A DNA stretch of 64,000 bases from Enterococcus moraviensis ATCC BAA-383 (GCF_000407445.1 NZ_ASWB01000001.1:682001-746000); one strand, 5' to 3'; positions 29,281 through 41,674 are shown, numbered from the stretch's first letter. Notes: generated by a model from the letters alone, not told the origin. Program-made: numbers and translations.

Positions 29281-30557
29281 TTAGTCACCTCGATTTCTTC
29301 TTCTGTTTCAATCATTTGGATATCTGCACCAAGTGCGGTTAATTTTTCAATGATGTGGTCATAGCCACGCAAAATATATTCTACATTATAAATTGTTGTT
29401 GTTCCTGTTGCCATTAGTCCAGCGATTACCAAACAAGCACCTGCCCTAAGGTCCGAAGCGACAACCTCTGCTCCATGCAATTGTGTCGGTCCGTTGATTA
29501 CGATCATGTTTCCTTCAATCGATGCATCCGCACCCATACGTACTAATTCAGGAATATGTTTAGTACGCTGTGCATAGATACTATCAATAACCTCGCCTGT
29601 TCCTTTGGCTTTCATCATTAAAGGCGTGATCGGTTGTTGTAAATCTGTCGCAAAACCTGGATATGGATACGTTTTAACAGTTGTCATTTTCAAATCATGA
29701 GACGGATGAACTTCGATCATATCTTCTTCAATCGTCATTTTAACGCCCATCTCTTGTAATTTTGCAATGAAACTTTCTAGATGTTCGTAAATCACATTGC
29801 GAACCTTAACACCTTCACCCATCGCAGCAGCTAAGGCTAAATAAGTTCCCGCTTCAATTCGATCAGGAATGATTGAATGACGACAGCCATGTAATTTTTC
29901 TACACCCTCGATGCGAATGATATCTGTACCAGCTCCACGGATGTTTGCGCCCATATTATTCAACAAAGTAGCCACATCGATGATTTCAGGTTCACGCGCT
30001 GCATTCTCAATGATTGTTTTACCTTTCGCTTTAACCGCCGCTAGCATCACATTGATCGTTGCTCCGATTGAAACCATATCCATAAAGATTCTTGTTCCAT
30101 GAAGCCCTTCTTCTGTTCTTAAATACATTGCACCATGTTCATTCGTCACTTGTGCGCCAAGAGCTTCAAATCCTTTGATATGAAGATCGATTGGACGCGG
30201 ACCAAGATAACAGCCACCTGGTAGCCCAACAACACCTTCACCAAATTTCCCTAACAACGAGCCCATAAAGTAATAGGAAGCACGAAGACTATTGATTTTG
30301 CCTTTTGGCATTGGAACAGAAACGATTTCAGTTGGATCAATCACTAGTGTATTATCAGTAAAGGTTGTTTTAGCACCCATAATTTCTAAAATTTCAATTA
30401 AAGAATGTACATCTTGAATATCAGGTACACCATCTAATGTTACTGGTGAATCAGCTAAAATAGCTGCAGGAATAAGTGCTACTGCACTGTTTTTTGCGCC
30501 GCTGATAGATACTTCTCCTGTTAATGGACGATTGCCATTGATTACGATTTTTTTCAT
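29277..30557 (-). CDS. murA: UDP-N-acetylglucosamine 1-carboxyvinyltransferase (MurZ/MurA2 type)
   Basis: A 426-residue enzyme of the first committed step of peptidoglycan synthesis: it adds enolpyruvate from PEP to UDP-GlcNAc. [12 protein letters not shown], the loop [16 protein letters not shown] with the PEP-reactive Cys that is also the fosfomycin target, and [13 protein letters not shown] are intact. Synteny with fba and rho corresponds to the second Firmicute copy (MurZ/MurAB), so the paralog name is inferred from context. AGGTGAGAAT lies before the ATG. Confidence 0.95.
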   Translation of the reverse strand: MKKIVINGNRPLTGEVSISGAKNSAVALIPAAILADSPVTLDGVPDIQDVHSLIEILEIMGAKTTFTDNTLVIDPTEIVSVPMPKGKINSLRASYYFMGSLLGKFGEGVVGLPGGCYLGPRPIDLHIKGFEALGAQVTNEHGAMYLRTEEGLHGTRIFMDMVSIGATINVMLAAVKAKGKTIIENAAREPEIIDVATLLNNMGANIRGAGTDIIRIEGVEKLHGCRHSIIPDRIEAGTYLALAAAMGEGVKVRNVIYEHLESFIAKLQEMGVKMTIEEDMIEVHPSHDLKMTTVKTYPYPGFATDLQQPITPLMMKAKGTGEVIDSIYAQRTKHIPELVRMGADASIEGNMIVINGPTQLHGAEVVASDLRAGACLVIAGLMATGTTTIYNVEYILRGYDHIIEKLTALGADIQMIETEEEIEVTK

Positions 30558-30774
30558 TTATTATTCTCACCTATCTATGTAAAACAAATAGTTTTATTTT
30601 TTTGTAATATACCCAAATCATTTTAACACATTAAGAGACAATAAAAAAGCCAACATCCATTCTCTTTTGGGTATTTTTCATTTTCCTGCTTTTTTTCGCA
30701 TCTTTTTCAAATGATATTCATTAATTTTAGCGAAAAAAATATTTTAAGTAGAATCTTCATTTCATTTGCAAAAA

Positions 30775-30809
30775 AAGCTGGAACAACAGCATATCTGTCG
30801 TTCCAGCTT
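30775..30809 (-). terminator. Terminator of fba
   Basis: AAGCTGGAACaACAG / CTGTcGTTCCAGCTT stem with one mismatch and a CATAT loop, followed on the minus strand by TTTTT. Confidence 0.95.
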
Positions 30810-30828
30810 AAATTGTTAAAGAAATTAA

Positions 30829-31695
30829 TTATGCTTTGTTAGCAGAACCGAACCATTCGATACGTTGTTCTACTAATTCAGTAACAGCTTTTGTTCCTGG
30901 TGCTAATAATTTACGAGGGTCAAAACCTTTACCTTCAAGATCTTTGCCTTCTTCGATATATTTACGAGTTGCAGCAGCAAAAACTTCTTGACACTCAGTG
31001 TTAACGTTGATTTTAGAAACGCCCATTGAGATAGCTTTTTGAACTTGCTCTAAAGGAATACCAGAACCTCCGTGTAATACTAACGGAATGTCACCAACAG
31101 CGTCAGCGATTTCTTGTAAGTGGTCAAATGCTAATCCAGTCCAGTTTTCTGGGTATGAACCGTGGATGTTACCAATTCCACATGCTAGGTAATCAATACC
31201 TGTAGCAACCATTTGTACACATTCTTGTACGTCAGCTAATTCGCCAGAACCAATGATTCCGTCTTCTTCGCCGCCGATTGAACCAACTTCACATTCTACA
31301 GAAACGCCTTTAGCGTGAGCTTTAGCAACAACATCTTTTGCTTTTTCGATGTTTTCTTCGAATGGTAAGTGAGAACCATCAAACATTACTGAAGTGTAGC
31401 CGATTTCGATACATTCTAGTGCATCTTCGTATTCACCGTGGTCTAAGTGAAGAGCAACTGGTACAGTGATACCCATTGAATCGATCAAGTCTTTTACTAA
31501 ATCGTAACATACTTGGTATCCACCCATGTATTTAGCCGCACCCATAGAAGTTTGGATCAAAACTGGCGCTTTTTTAGCTTCTGCAGCTTCAAGAATCGCT
31601 TTTGTCCATTCTAGGTTGTTTGTGTTGAATCCTCCGACACCGTAGCCGCCTTTGCGAGCTGCTTTAAGAAATTCTGTTCCTGATACTAATGGCAT
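30829..31695 (-). CDS. fba: Fructose-1,6-bisphosphate aldolase, class II
   Basis: A 288-residue zinc-dependent aldolase of glycolysis and gluconeogenesis. GGFNTNNLEW, VPVALHLDHGE (Zn His and catalytic Asp), ECEVGSIGG, ACGIGNIHGSY (Zn His) and LHGGSG (phosphate site and Zn His) are all seen. AGGAGGAATTTTATT precedes the ATG. Codon choice is strongly biased towards common codons, as expected of a highly expressed gene. It is monocistronic, with its own terminator and an 18-bp palindrome in its leader. Confidence 0.97.
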   Translation of the reverse strand: MPLVSGTEFLKAARKGGYGVGGFNTNNLEWTKAILEAAEAKKAPVLIQTSMGAAKYMGGYQVCYDLVKDLIDSMGITVPVALHLDHGEYEDALECIEIGYTSVMFDGSHLPFEENIEKAKDVVAKAHAKGVSVECEVGSIGGEEDGIIGSGELADVQECVQMVATGIDYLACGIGNIHGSYPENWTGLAFDHLQEIADAVGDIPLVLHGGSGIPLEQVQKAISMGVSKINVNTECQEVFAAATRKYIEEGKDLEGKGFDPRKLLAPGTKAVTELVEQRIEWFGSANKA

Positions 31696-31732
31696 AATAA
31701 AATTCCTCCTAAGTTTTAAAAAAACTTTATTT

Positions 31733-31750
31733 GTTAAGGATATCCTTAAC
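31733..31750. promoter_or_regulatory. Perfect 18-bp palindrome upstream of fba
   Basis: GTTAAGGATATCCTTAAC lies about 38 bp before the fba start and downstream of a TAAAAT box, so it would be in the leader or at the transcription start. It has no T-run. An operator or a short RNA hairpin would both fit. Confidence 0.5.
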
Positions 31751-31866
31751 TAACAGTTATATTTTAGCAGACTTTTTAGTACTTTTCTACTAAAATTAAC
31801 TTTTTCAGAAAACTTTTGTCCATCCTTTCACAAAACTGTAGACACTTGTTGGTTTTTGTCCAAAAA

Positions 31867-31904
31867 AAAGAGTGAATTGATGAATAGACATCGCTCCACT
31901 CTTT
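31867..31904 (-). terminator. Terminator of the alpha-glucoside module
   Basis: AAAGAGTG / CACTCTTT arms with an internal GATG/CATC pairing, followed by a run of T on the minus strand, just after the membrane-protein gene that follows the RpiR regulator. Confidence 0.8.
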
Positions 31905-31910
31905 AAGTTA

Positions 31911-32360
31911 TTATAATGAAAAACGGATCAATACCACCAAAACAGTAATCACACAGACGAATCCCATCAATATGTACATCATCCATCGTGTTTTTTTTGG
32001 CAATCTAACTTCTTCTTGCCCATCAAGCAGACTTCTATAAAATAATATGCATAAAATGAAACCTGGAATATTTAGTGAAAACAGTTGTTGTATCATATTG
32101 AATTTTAAATAGGCTCCTAATAAGGAATGACGATAATCACTAGAATCACCAATTAAATACAACCCAAAAAGTTGAAAAAGTAGTAACAAAACGACAATAC
32201 TTGTTAAGGTCAAACTAGGAATCCCTATAAAAATAGTTGCAGTAGAAACACCTTTGACTGCTGCTAAGATCACTATATATAATCCAAATAATAGCGGAAC
32301 CATCAACCAGTATCCTGCTAATACACGTTTCAGTTTAGTTGGTTGTAAAAATAGTGTCAT
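31911..32360 (-). CDS. Four-helix membrane protein of unknown function
   Basis: This protein of about 149 residues has four hydrophobic segments, with a basic loop RLPKKTRW before the last. No family recognised. Its ATG overlaps the stop of the RpiR gene (TGATG), with GAGGAGGAG upstream, so it is translationally coupled to the regulator. The context, an alpha-glucoside PTS, gives no clear role. Confidence 0.7.
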   Translation of the reverse strand: MTLFLQPTKLKRVLAGYWLMVPLLFGLYIVILAAVKGVSTATIFIGIPSLTLTSIVVLLLLFQLFGLYLIGDSSDYRHSLLGAYLKFNMIQQLFSLNIPGFILCILFYRSLLDGQEEVRLPKKTRWMMYILMGFVCVITVLVVLIRFSL

Positions 32361-33133
32361 CACGACTCCTCCTCGAATTGTTTATTTAAATACGTAACAT
32401 ATTTTCTATAGATCAGATCAACCAATACACTTAATCCAACCAGCGATTGCGCGATGTGCTCTTTTCCTGAAACAGTAAAAGGTGTTGAATAATAAAAATA
32501 GGCATATTGAGCATGTTCAGCAAAATAATTATGAGAAAAAGCAGTGATTGTTGCGATAGGGATTTTACGCGCGTTCAACGAAAGAATATTTTCTTTCACA
32601 TCATCTGTTTCTCCACTTAAAGAGACAAATAAAACGATATCTTCTTTTGTAATCATCGACATACTAATATCCAATTCAGTTTTAACAGGAATAATGATTG
32701 AACGCTTGTCACATATCATCAACATCTTAGAAAACTCTTCTATCACTTTTCTTTGTGAATAACCAGTCGCATAACAATACACAGTGTTCGCATGTTGGAT
32801 CGCTGCACATAATGCGGTGAAATCGGTTTGTTGCGCTAACTTAACTGTATTTTCAATATCCTTTGTTTGTAGAGCAATTAAATCAGTGGCAGTCGTTCCG
32901 ATATTATTTTGTTTTGATTGTCTCATAAAGTACTTAAATTCTGAATAACCGGAAAATCCTAATTTTTTAGTCAAACGTAAAATTGATGATTTTGAACTAT
33001 GGACTTTTCCTCCTAATTCAATAATACTGAGACCCATAACCTCTTGCTCATTTTCTAAAATATACCCTAAAATTGACCAATCCATCTCACTTAAATTCTT
33101 TTGATGTTTTTGCATCAATGTCTTTAAATTCAT
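32360..33133 (-). CDS. RpiR/MurR-family transcriptional regulator
   Basis: A 257-residue regulator with an N-terminal RpiR helix-turn-helix (about 1-77: GKVHSSKSSILRLTKKLGFSGYSEFKYF) and a C-terminal SIS domain (VYCYATGYSQRKVIEEF; LFVSLSGETDDV) that binds phosphosugars. The ATG at 33133 follows GAGGG; a TTG six bases upstream is less well spaced. It is the natural regulator of the GH4/PTS genes upstream and probably senses a phosphorylated alpha-glucoside. Its own promoter carries nested inverted repeats. Confidence 0.9.
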   Translation of the reverse strand: MNLKTLMQKHQKNLSEMDWSILGYILENEQEVMGLSIIELGGKVHSSKSSILRLTKKLGFSGYSEFKYFMRQSKQNNIGTTATDLIALQTKDIENTVKLAQQTDFTALCAAIQHANTVYCYATGYSQRKVIEEFSKMLMICDKRSIIIPVKTELDISMSMITKEDIVLFVSLSGETDDVKENILSLNARKIPIATITAFSHNYFAEHAQYAYFYYSTPFTVSGKEHIAQSLVGLSVLVDLIYRKYVTYLNKQFEEES

Positions 33134-33147
33134 ATTCAATCCCTCTT

Positions 33148-33217
33148 TTCCTTAGTTTACTTCCCTTAGTATAAAGGATGAAAAAACAAAACGATACTAA
33201 GGGAAATTGCTAAGGAA
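33148..33217. promoter_or_regulatory. Nested inverted repeats in the rpiR-type promoter
   Basis: The inner pair is TTCCCTTAGTA (33161-33171) / TACTAAGGGAA (33195-33205), 11-bp perfect arms. The outer pair is TTCCTTAG (33148-33155) / CTAAGGAA (33210-33217). On the minus strand one inner arm overlaps a TATACT -10-like box. This is a likely operator for the RpiR-family regulator. Confidence 0.65.
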
Positions 33218-33236
33218 AATCACTAATCCTGCCTTA

Positions 33237-36196
<2,960 letters not shown>

Positions 36197-36237
36197 TAGT
36201 GAAACACCCTCCTTCTATTCATTTGTTTTACATGTTA

Positions 36238-36266
36238 GTTATACCATCGCATGAATGCGCTAACAA
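36238..36266 (-). promoter_or_regulatory. Promoter of the PTS-GH4 operon with cre box
   Basis: On the minus strand TTGTTA (36261-36266), 17 bp, TATAAC (36238-36243). TTGTTAGCGCATTCAT (36251-36266 complement) fits the cre consensus WTGNNARCGNWWWCAW fully and overlaps the -35, the same layout as the arabinan promoters. Carbon catabolite repression is expected. Confidence 0.8.
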
Positions 36267-36364
36267 TACTTTTTCCATCTTCTGGTAATCCAATTAGCAA
36301 CCAGAGAAAAAGTGTCAAAGAGCGGGAAATTTACCACAAAAAATCACTTTTTCTTTTAAAAAAA

Positions 36365-36408
36365 AGTTCGATAAAATGTCAGATTAAAACGAGACAATTT
36401 ATCGAACT
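36365..36408 (-). terminator. Terminator of the YitT-family gene
   Basis: AGTTCGATAAAaTGTC / GACAaTTTATCGAACT with one mismatch; a run of T follows on the minus strand. Confidence 0.9.
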
Positions 36409-36421
36409 ACTTTTATTATTT

Positions 36422-37351
36422 TTATTTTCGCTTCTGCTTCTTCAATTCAGGGAAACTTCCTGTGCTTTTAAAAATTCGTTGTTCATCTTCATTGGCAAAC
36501 CGGCCCAAAACCGAATGAGTAGGAATGATGTTCATAAATGCATTCTCATCTACTTCGTAAACGATTTGTTCTAAGTCATATAACTCATAACGTGTGATCA
36601 CCATCATGATCATTCGTCCTTCTACACCAGAATACCCGCCCATTGATGGAAGCAAGGTCATTCCACGAATCATTTGTTTAGAAATGGCTTGTGTTACAAT
36701 TTCTGGTTGAACCGTCACGATCATTGCTGTAATTTTTTGATGACTGGTATGGATCGTATCGACTACTTGTGTCATACAGTAAATCGAAATAATAGTATAT
36801 AATGCACTTTCCCAATCAAAAACAAAACCTGCAATTGCAACGATGATCCCATTTAGCATGAACATATAATTGCCAACTGTCTTCCCAGTTGTTTTTGATA
36901 ACACGAGAGAAATTACATCCATCCCGCCTGTAGTAAAACCCATTTTAAGCGACAGACCAGCCCCAATTCCGATCAACACACCCCCTGCAATAGCATTCAT
37001 CAAAGGATTGGTCGTGATTACCTCGATTGGAATCAAGATCGTTGTCAAAGAAACCCAAGCTACATTTAAGAAACTGTAAATCGTTGATTCTTTTCCTAGT
37101 TTCATAAAGCCTAATATAAAAATTGGAATATTCAATAATAAAATGAACAAACCCGTATCTATCGTAATACCAAGATGTGTATGCAACAATGTTGCAATGA
37201 TTTGTGCCACACCATTCATCCCCGCAGAAAAAACTTTTGCAGGAATCAAAAAAAAGTTCAAACTGATCGCTACTAAAATCCCCGTAACAACTATAACAGC
37301 AAACTTTTTCAATGTCTCACTTCTTTTATATGAAATAACCCATTTACGCAT
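36422..37351 (-). CDS. YitT-family membrane protein
   Basis: A 309-residue protein with five to six N-terminal membrane segments (the YitT membrane domain, LNFFLIPAKVFSAGMNGVAQ and GFTTGGMDVISL) and a C-terminal cytosolic DUF2179 domain (ITAMIVTVQPE ... MIMMVITRYELYDLEQIV). The family is widespread in Firmicutes; the function is not established. The ATG at 37351 follows GGGGAGGTTTTTG. It is monocistronic and divergent from yajQ. Confidence 0.9.
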   Translation of the reverse strand: MRKWVISYKRSETLKKFAVIVVTGILVAISLNFFLIPAKVFSAGMNGVAQIIATLLHTHLGITIDTGLFILLLNIPIFILGFMKLGKESTIYSFLNVAWVSLTTILIPIEVITTNPLMNAIAGGVLIGIGAGLSLKMGFTTGGMDVISLVLSKTTGKTVGNYMFMLNGIIVAIAGFVFDWESALYTIISIYCMTQVVDTIHTSHQKITAMIVTVQPEIVTQAISKQMIRGMTLLPSMGGYSGVEGRMIMMVITRYELYDLEQIVYEVDENAFMNIIPTHSVLGRFANEDEQRIFKSTGSFPELKKQKRK

Positions 37352-37526
37352 CAAAAACCTCCCCATTTTCTGTAACGTTCAAACATAAAATCCCTCGAAT
37401 TAGGATAACAGTTTGCTCCATAAAAGAAAAGAGAAACATCAGAAAATGAGGATTATTTTATTCTGATATGTCACATACTCACGAACGTCATCATAGCACA
37501 CCCTTTCCTGCAAACGTTTTTTATAC

Positions 37527-37554
37527 TTGTTTCTTCCCTATTTAATGGTACTAT
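37527..37554 (+). promoter_or_regulatory. Promoter of yajQ
   Basis: TTGTTT (37527-37532), 16 bp, TACTAT (37549-37554) with an upstream TGG that makes an extended -10. The gene starts 32 bp further on. Confidence 0.55.
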
Positions 37555-37586
37555 AAAAGTAAGAAATTAAGAGAGGAGCTCAGCAC

Positions 37587-38081
37587 ATGGCAGCAAAAGA
37601 AGCAAGTTTTGACGTAACATCCGAAATGAATATGGAAGAAGTTAAAAATTCGATCCAAATCGCACTGAAAGAAATCAAGAACCGTTTTGATTTTAAAGGA
37701 TCAATCGCCGATATAAAATTAGAAAATAACAAATTGGTCGTTGTTGCAGAAGATGATTACAAAATTGAACAAGTAAAAGATGTCTTGTTCAGTAAGCTCG
37801 TTAAACGAGCGGTACCAATCAAGAATATTCACTTTTCGACAAGCGAAAAAGCATTAGGTGGTTCTGCTCGTCAATATGGGGATTTAATTAGTGGAATCGA
37901 TCGTGACAATGCAAAAAAAATCAATGTTGCAATCAAAAATTCTGGTATTAAAGTGAAATCACAGATTCAAGAAGATCAAATCAGGGTAACAGGAAAAAGT
38001 CGTGATGACCTACAAAAAGTAATCACTTTGCTTAGAAATTTAGACTTGCCCGTGGAATTACAATTCACGAATTTCAGATAA
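37587..38081 (+). CDS. yajQ: YajQ-family (DUF520) nucleotide-binding protein
   Basis: A 164-residue protein, usual length for YajQ: ASFDVTSEMNMEEVKNSI, NRFDFKGS and DLPVELQFTNFR at the C-terminus are family hallmarks, arranged as two ferredoxin-like domains. Family members bind cyclic di-GMP or nucleotides; the Xanthomonas homolog is a c-di-GMP effector. The role in Firmicutes is unclear. GAGGAGCTCAGCAC precedes the ATG. It is one of few plus-strand genes here and is monocistronic. Confidence 0.93.
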   Translation: MAAKEASFDVTSEMNMEEVKNSIQIALKEIKNRFDFKGSIADIKLENNKLVVVAEDDYKIEQVKDVLFSKLVKRAVPIKNIHFSTSEKALGGSARQYGDLISGIDRDNAKKINVAIKNSGIKVKSQIQEDQIRVTGKSRDDLQKVITLLRNLDLPVELQFTNFR

Positions 38082-38083
38082 AT

Positions 38084-38115
38084 AAAAAGGTATAGCCTGA
38101 CGGTTATACCTTTTT
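38084..38115. terminator. Bidirectional terminator between yajQ and asparaginase
   Basis: AAAAAGGTATA / TATACCTTTTT stem with flanking A and T runs, between convergent genes. Confidence 0.9.
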
Positions 38116-38122
38116 ATTTATC

Positions 38123-39088
38123 TTATTCACTCAAAAAATCAATTAATTCAGAGCTGTTTTTACCACTATTTAGCCCAACAATCAAGCGGATACGGGCTTT
38201 TGGACCGTTTAATCCTCTAGAAAAAATAATACCCATTTTTTTAAGATTGACACCACCGCCTTGGTAATCATAAATATCTTCTGCGATGCCATTAGAACAA
38301 CGTGAAACTAAAACAATTGGAATATTTCTAGCTAAAAGTCTTTCTAGTGCCGGTAATGTTTCAGGAGGAAGATTTCCTGCCCCCAATGCTTCAATCACAA
38401 TCCCATCTGTTTGCTCATTATCCACTAAATCAAACAAGCTACCATCCATCCCAGCATAGGCTTTGATAACATAAACTTCACCTGTAACTTTTTTTATATC
38501 GCATACTTCTTGCGGCCGTACTTCACTGGCAAAAAATGTTCGTTCTTTTGCAATCATGCCAATTGGGCCAAATGTCGGTGTTCGAAATGTCGCTACATTG
38601 GTCGTATGTGTTTTTGTCACATAACGCGCCGTGTGGATTTCATCGTTCATTACGACCAATACACCTTTTCCATATGATTCATCGGAGCATGCCGTCCATA
38701 CCGCGCTAATAAAATTATATAAGCCATCCGTTCCGATTTCATTGCTTGAACGCATCGCACCTGTTAGGACTACAGGTATTTTATTTTCTAGTGTAATGTC
38801 TAAAAAGTAGGCTGTTTCCTCTAATGTGTCCGTTCCATGCGTAATAACCACACCATCAACATTTTCAGTATAGGCTCTTTGGATACGTTGCTTTAATTCT
38901 AACATTCGCTCTAATGTCATATGAGGAGAAGGAATATTGAAAATCGGTTCAACGACTAAATTCACTTTTCCCGCTACTAATTCTTCTTGGTTCAGCAATG
39001 GATTCATATTATTGGTTGTAACATTGCCATCTGCTTCCTTTGACATCGAAATCGTGCCACCTGTATGTAACACTAGAATTGTTTTCAT
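38123..39088 (-). CDS. ansA: L-asparaginase, type I-like
   Basis: A 321-residue asparaginase giving aspartate and ammonia. Both catalytic Thr motifs are present: LVLHTGGTISM near the N-terminus and VITHGTDTLEETAYFL. LTGAMRSSNEIGTDG and GAGNLPPETLPAL follow. No signal peptide, so cytosolic. An ATG two codons upstream abuts AAGGAG; the ATG at 39088 has 7-nt spacing and is preferred. The gene follows a terminator and is probably monocistronic. Confidence 0.93.
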   Translation of the reverse strand: MKTILVLHTGGTISMSKEADGNVTTNNMNPLLNQEELVAGKVNLVVEPIFNIPSPHMTLERMLELKQRIQRAYTENVDGVVITHGTDTLEETAYFLDITLENKIPVVLTGAMRSSNEIGTDGLYNFISAVWTACSDESYGKGVLVVMNDEIHTARYVTKTHTTNVATFRTPTFGPIGMIAKERTFFASEVRPQEVCDIKKVTGEVYVIKAYAGMDGSLFDLVDNEQTDGIVIEALGAGNLPPETLPALERLLARNIPIVLVSRCSNGIAEDIYDYQGGGVNLKKMGIIFSRGLNGPKARIRLIVGLNSGKNSSELIDFLSE

Positions 39089-39145
39089 CTTCATTCTCCT
39101 TTTGATTCATTTTCTTTGTTCCTTATTTAGCTTTTCGCTCAAAAA

Positions 39146-39172
39146 AGAGCCGACAATCGAACCCTCGGCTTC
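39146..39172 (-). terminator. Terminator of the nuclease-helicase gene
   Basis: AGCCGA / TCGGCT stem with a run of six T on the minus strand. Confidence 0.8.
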
Positions 39173-39265
39173 TTTTAATTATTATACGATCTGAACTATT
39201 ATACAATTCACTGCTTTTTTAGTATACCAGTAACACGTGTTTTTTCCTATCATCAACCGCTCGTT

Positions 39266-41617
39266 TTATTGCCAAAATTGCTGCAAGAATTGTTGTGTAC
39301 ACTCGGATGAATACGACGTTTTGGCCTGATTCCAATGTGGCGGAAAAAAACGTTTGACTGCATTTGTCGAAAACCGTTGATCCAAAAGTAGAACAACACC
39401 GCGATCATTAGTATCTCTAATAACACGACCTGCAGCTTGCAACACTTTATTCATACCCGGAATTTGATAGGCAAATTGAAACCCTTGATTCTTTTCTCGA
39501 TCATAATATTCTTTGATCAGCTCTTGTTCATGATTGATTTGTGGAAGTCCAACACCCACAATTACTGTGCCAATCAATCGGCTACCTTTTAAATCGATAC
39601 CTTCTGAAAAGATACCGCCTAACACACAAAAACCAACTAATGTTTCCTCAGGTTCTGAAATAAAATCAGCTAAAAAGGCCTCTCGCTCCGCTTCATTCAT
39701 CATACTTGCCTGAATCTTAGTTTTGACATGGGGATGTTGCTTTTTGAACTGTTCATAAATACTATCCATATAGGCGTATGACGGAAAAAAGACAAAATAG
39801 TTTCCTTTTTTTTGCTGGATCATATTAGTCAAACTGGCAATAATCTTTTCATAACTACTTTCACGCTCTTTGTATGTGGTTTGGATATACTGCTCAATTA
39901 CTAGCAACTGATTTTCTTTTGGAAAAGGACTAGGTATTCGATAGCGTAAGCTTGCTTCTCCTCCACCTAAAATTTCCTGATAGTAATCTAGTGGCGTCAA
40001 ACTAGCTGAAAATAAAACACTTGCCTTTCCTTTATCTAATTTTTGCTTTAAAAGATAACTTGGATCGATACAAAACTGCTTCACTAGGATATCGTGATTT
40101 TGACAATTTACATACGTACAGTAATGATCATCATACCCTTCACTGATTTTAGTATAATTCAGCAAATCAAAATACACAGATAATACTTGGTTTATTTCCT
40201 GATAGTCCTGATTTTCAGGAAGCCACTCTTTAATTTTTTCAGCAAGAGAGTATGCAACTTTGACTAGAGAATCAATAGGAGCATTTTGATGAACAAATTC
40301 TTTTTCTTCCTCATCACAAATCTGCTTGATTTTATCAAATTCTTTTTCGATTTTGTTCAATGCCCGAATCAATTTTGTTTGCTTTTTATCAAGCGTTTCT
40401 TTTAGGCTTGTTAGTTTACTTTTCGACAAAACAGCGGAATACATTTCTCTGGAACGATTGACTAAATTATGAACTTCATCCACTAAAAAAATGTTCTCTT
40501 TGTCTTCTGTCTGCTCTTCAAAAAAGCGTCTTAAATAGACGACTGGATCAAATAAATAATTATAATCACAGATCACCAAGTCACACCATAAACTAACATC
40601 TAAGGATAGCTCAAACGGACACAGGGTATGTTTTTGAGCATAGCTTTCTATCACTTCTCGGGTAAACTGACTTTCATTATTCAACAAATCCCATAGCCCT
40701 TCATTCAAACGATCATAATACCCATTAGCAAATGGACAAGCTTCTGGTGTACAGTTACGTTCCGTCAAAAAACAAATTTTATCTTTGGCTGTTAGAGTCA
40801 CACTTTTTAACTTCATCTCTTTTTGTTTCATTGCCTCTACAGCATCTTCAGCTACTTGGCGAGTGATTGTTTTGGCCGTTAAATAAAACACTCTCTCCGC
40901 TTGTTCTTCACCCATTGCCTTTAGCGTGGGAAACAGCGTAGAAATCGTCTTTCCAGTTCCGGTGGGGGCTTCTACAAAAAGTTTTTGATCGCTTAAAATT
41001 GTTTTATAAACAGCAACCGCTAGCTCTCTTTGACCAGCTCGATACTCTCCATAAGGAAAAGACAATTTTTGCAATGAGCGATTGCGCGTCTTACGCCAAT
41101 TGGCTTTAAAGATCAACCATTGTTCATATTTTTGTGTTAGATCGTCAAAAAAAATCTTTAATTCTTCCTTCGTAAACTCCTTTTCCTGACGTGTGATCTC
41201 TTCAGTTGTTGTCTGAAAATAGGTCAACTGTAGCGTGATTGTTTCTAAATCATTTTGTTGACAGTAAATATGTCCGTAGCACATCACTTGGTACCAAAAC
41301 ATGTCGATTTGTTCATCTAACAGTTCCGAAAATGCTGGCTCAGATGTTTTGATTTCATCAATCACTGTTCGCTTTTTATCATCAATAAAAATACCGTCTG
41401 CACGGCCTTCAATTATGTATGTTTGTTTATTTAATTCTATGTCGATAGCAAGTTTGATTTCTTTTTGATAATTGTCGCCAGCTGTTTTCTGCAATGCACG
41501 ATGGATTTTTGCGCCTTCCAAAGCTGTATGTTCACTGGTATGTCGCGCATCTATACTTCCTTTTCGTAAAATAAATTCCACTAATCTGCGGACCGCAATT
41601 TTTTGTGTATTCTGCAT
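39266..41617 (-). CDS. Cas4/RecB-like nuclease fused to an XPD/Rad3-type DNA helicase
   Basis: A 783-residue protein. Roughly residues 1-190 look like a PD-(D/E)XK nuclease: GAKIHRAL, GRADGIFID then VIDEIKTSE, the D...ExK metal site. The rest is an SF2 Rad3/XPD helicase: VEAPTGTGKTIST (Walker A), four Cys in the CFLTERNCTPEACPF...CPFEL region that could hold a 4Fe-4S cluster, DEVH box in FLVDEVHNL, and the C-terminal QAAGRVIRD motif VI. A DNA repair or recombination role is inferred. The ATG at 41617 follows GGTGGGAG. It is distinct from dinG at 51611. Confidence 0.85.
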   Translation of the reverse strand: MQNTQKIAVRRLVEFILRKGSIDARHTSEHTALEGAKIHRALQKTAGDNYQKEIKLAIDIELNKQTYIIEGRADGIFIDDKKRTVIDEIKTSEPAFSELLDEQIDMFWYQVMCYGHIYCQQNDLETITLQLTYFQTTTEEITRQEKEFTKEELKIFFDDLTQKYEQWLIFKANWRKTRNRSLQKLSFPYGEYRAGQRELAVAVYKTILSDQKLFVEAPTGTGKTISTLFPTLKAMGEEQAERVFYLTAKTITRQVAEDAVEAMKQKEMKLKSVTLTAKDKICFLTERNCTPEACPFANGYYDRLNEGLWDLLNNESQFTREVIESYAQKHTLCPFELSLDVSLWCDLVICDYNYLFDPVVYLRRFFEEQTEDKENIFLVDEVHNLVNRSREMYSAVLSKSKLTSLKETLDKKQTKLIRALNKIEKEFDKIKQICDEEEKEFVHQNAPIDSLVKVAYSLAEKIKEWLPENQDYQEINQVLSVYFDLLNYTKISEGYDDHYCTYVNCQNHDILVKQFCIDPSYLLKQKLDKGKASVLFSASLTPLDYYQEILGGGEASLRYRIPSPFPKENQLLVIEQYIQTTYKERESSYEKIIASLTNMIQQKKGNYFVFFPSYAYMDSIYEQFKKQHPHVKTKIQASMMNEAEREAFLADFISEPEETLVGFCVLGGIFSEGIDLKGSRLIGTVIVGVGLPQINHEQELIKEYYDREKNQGFQFAYQIPGMNKVLQAAGRVIRDTNDRGVVLLLDQRFSTNAVKRFFPPHWNQAKTSYSSECTQQFLQQFWQ

Positions 41618-41674
41618 GTTCACTCCCACCTATCATGTTTCTATTATAGAACATACATTCGCAAAATAAAAGAG

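Noticed and set aside
37513-37528. A cre box upstream of the YitT-family and yajQ genes (TGCAAACGTTTT)
   Set aside because: The right half lacks the conserved CA, so the match is incomplete.
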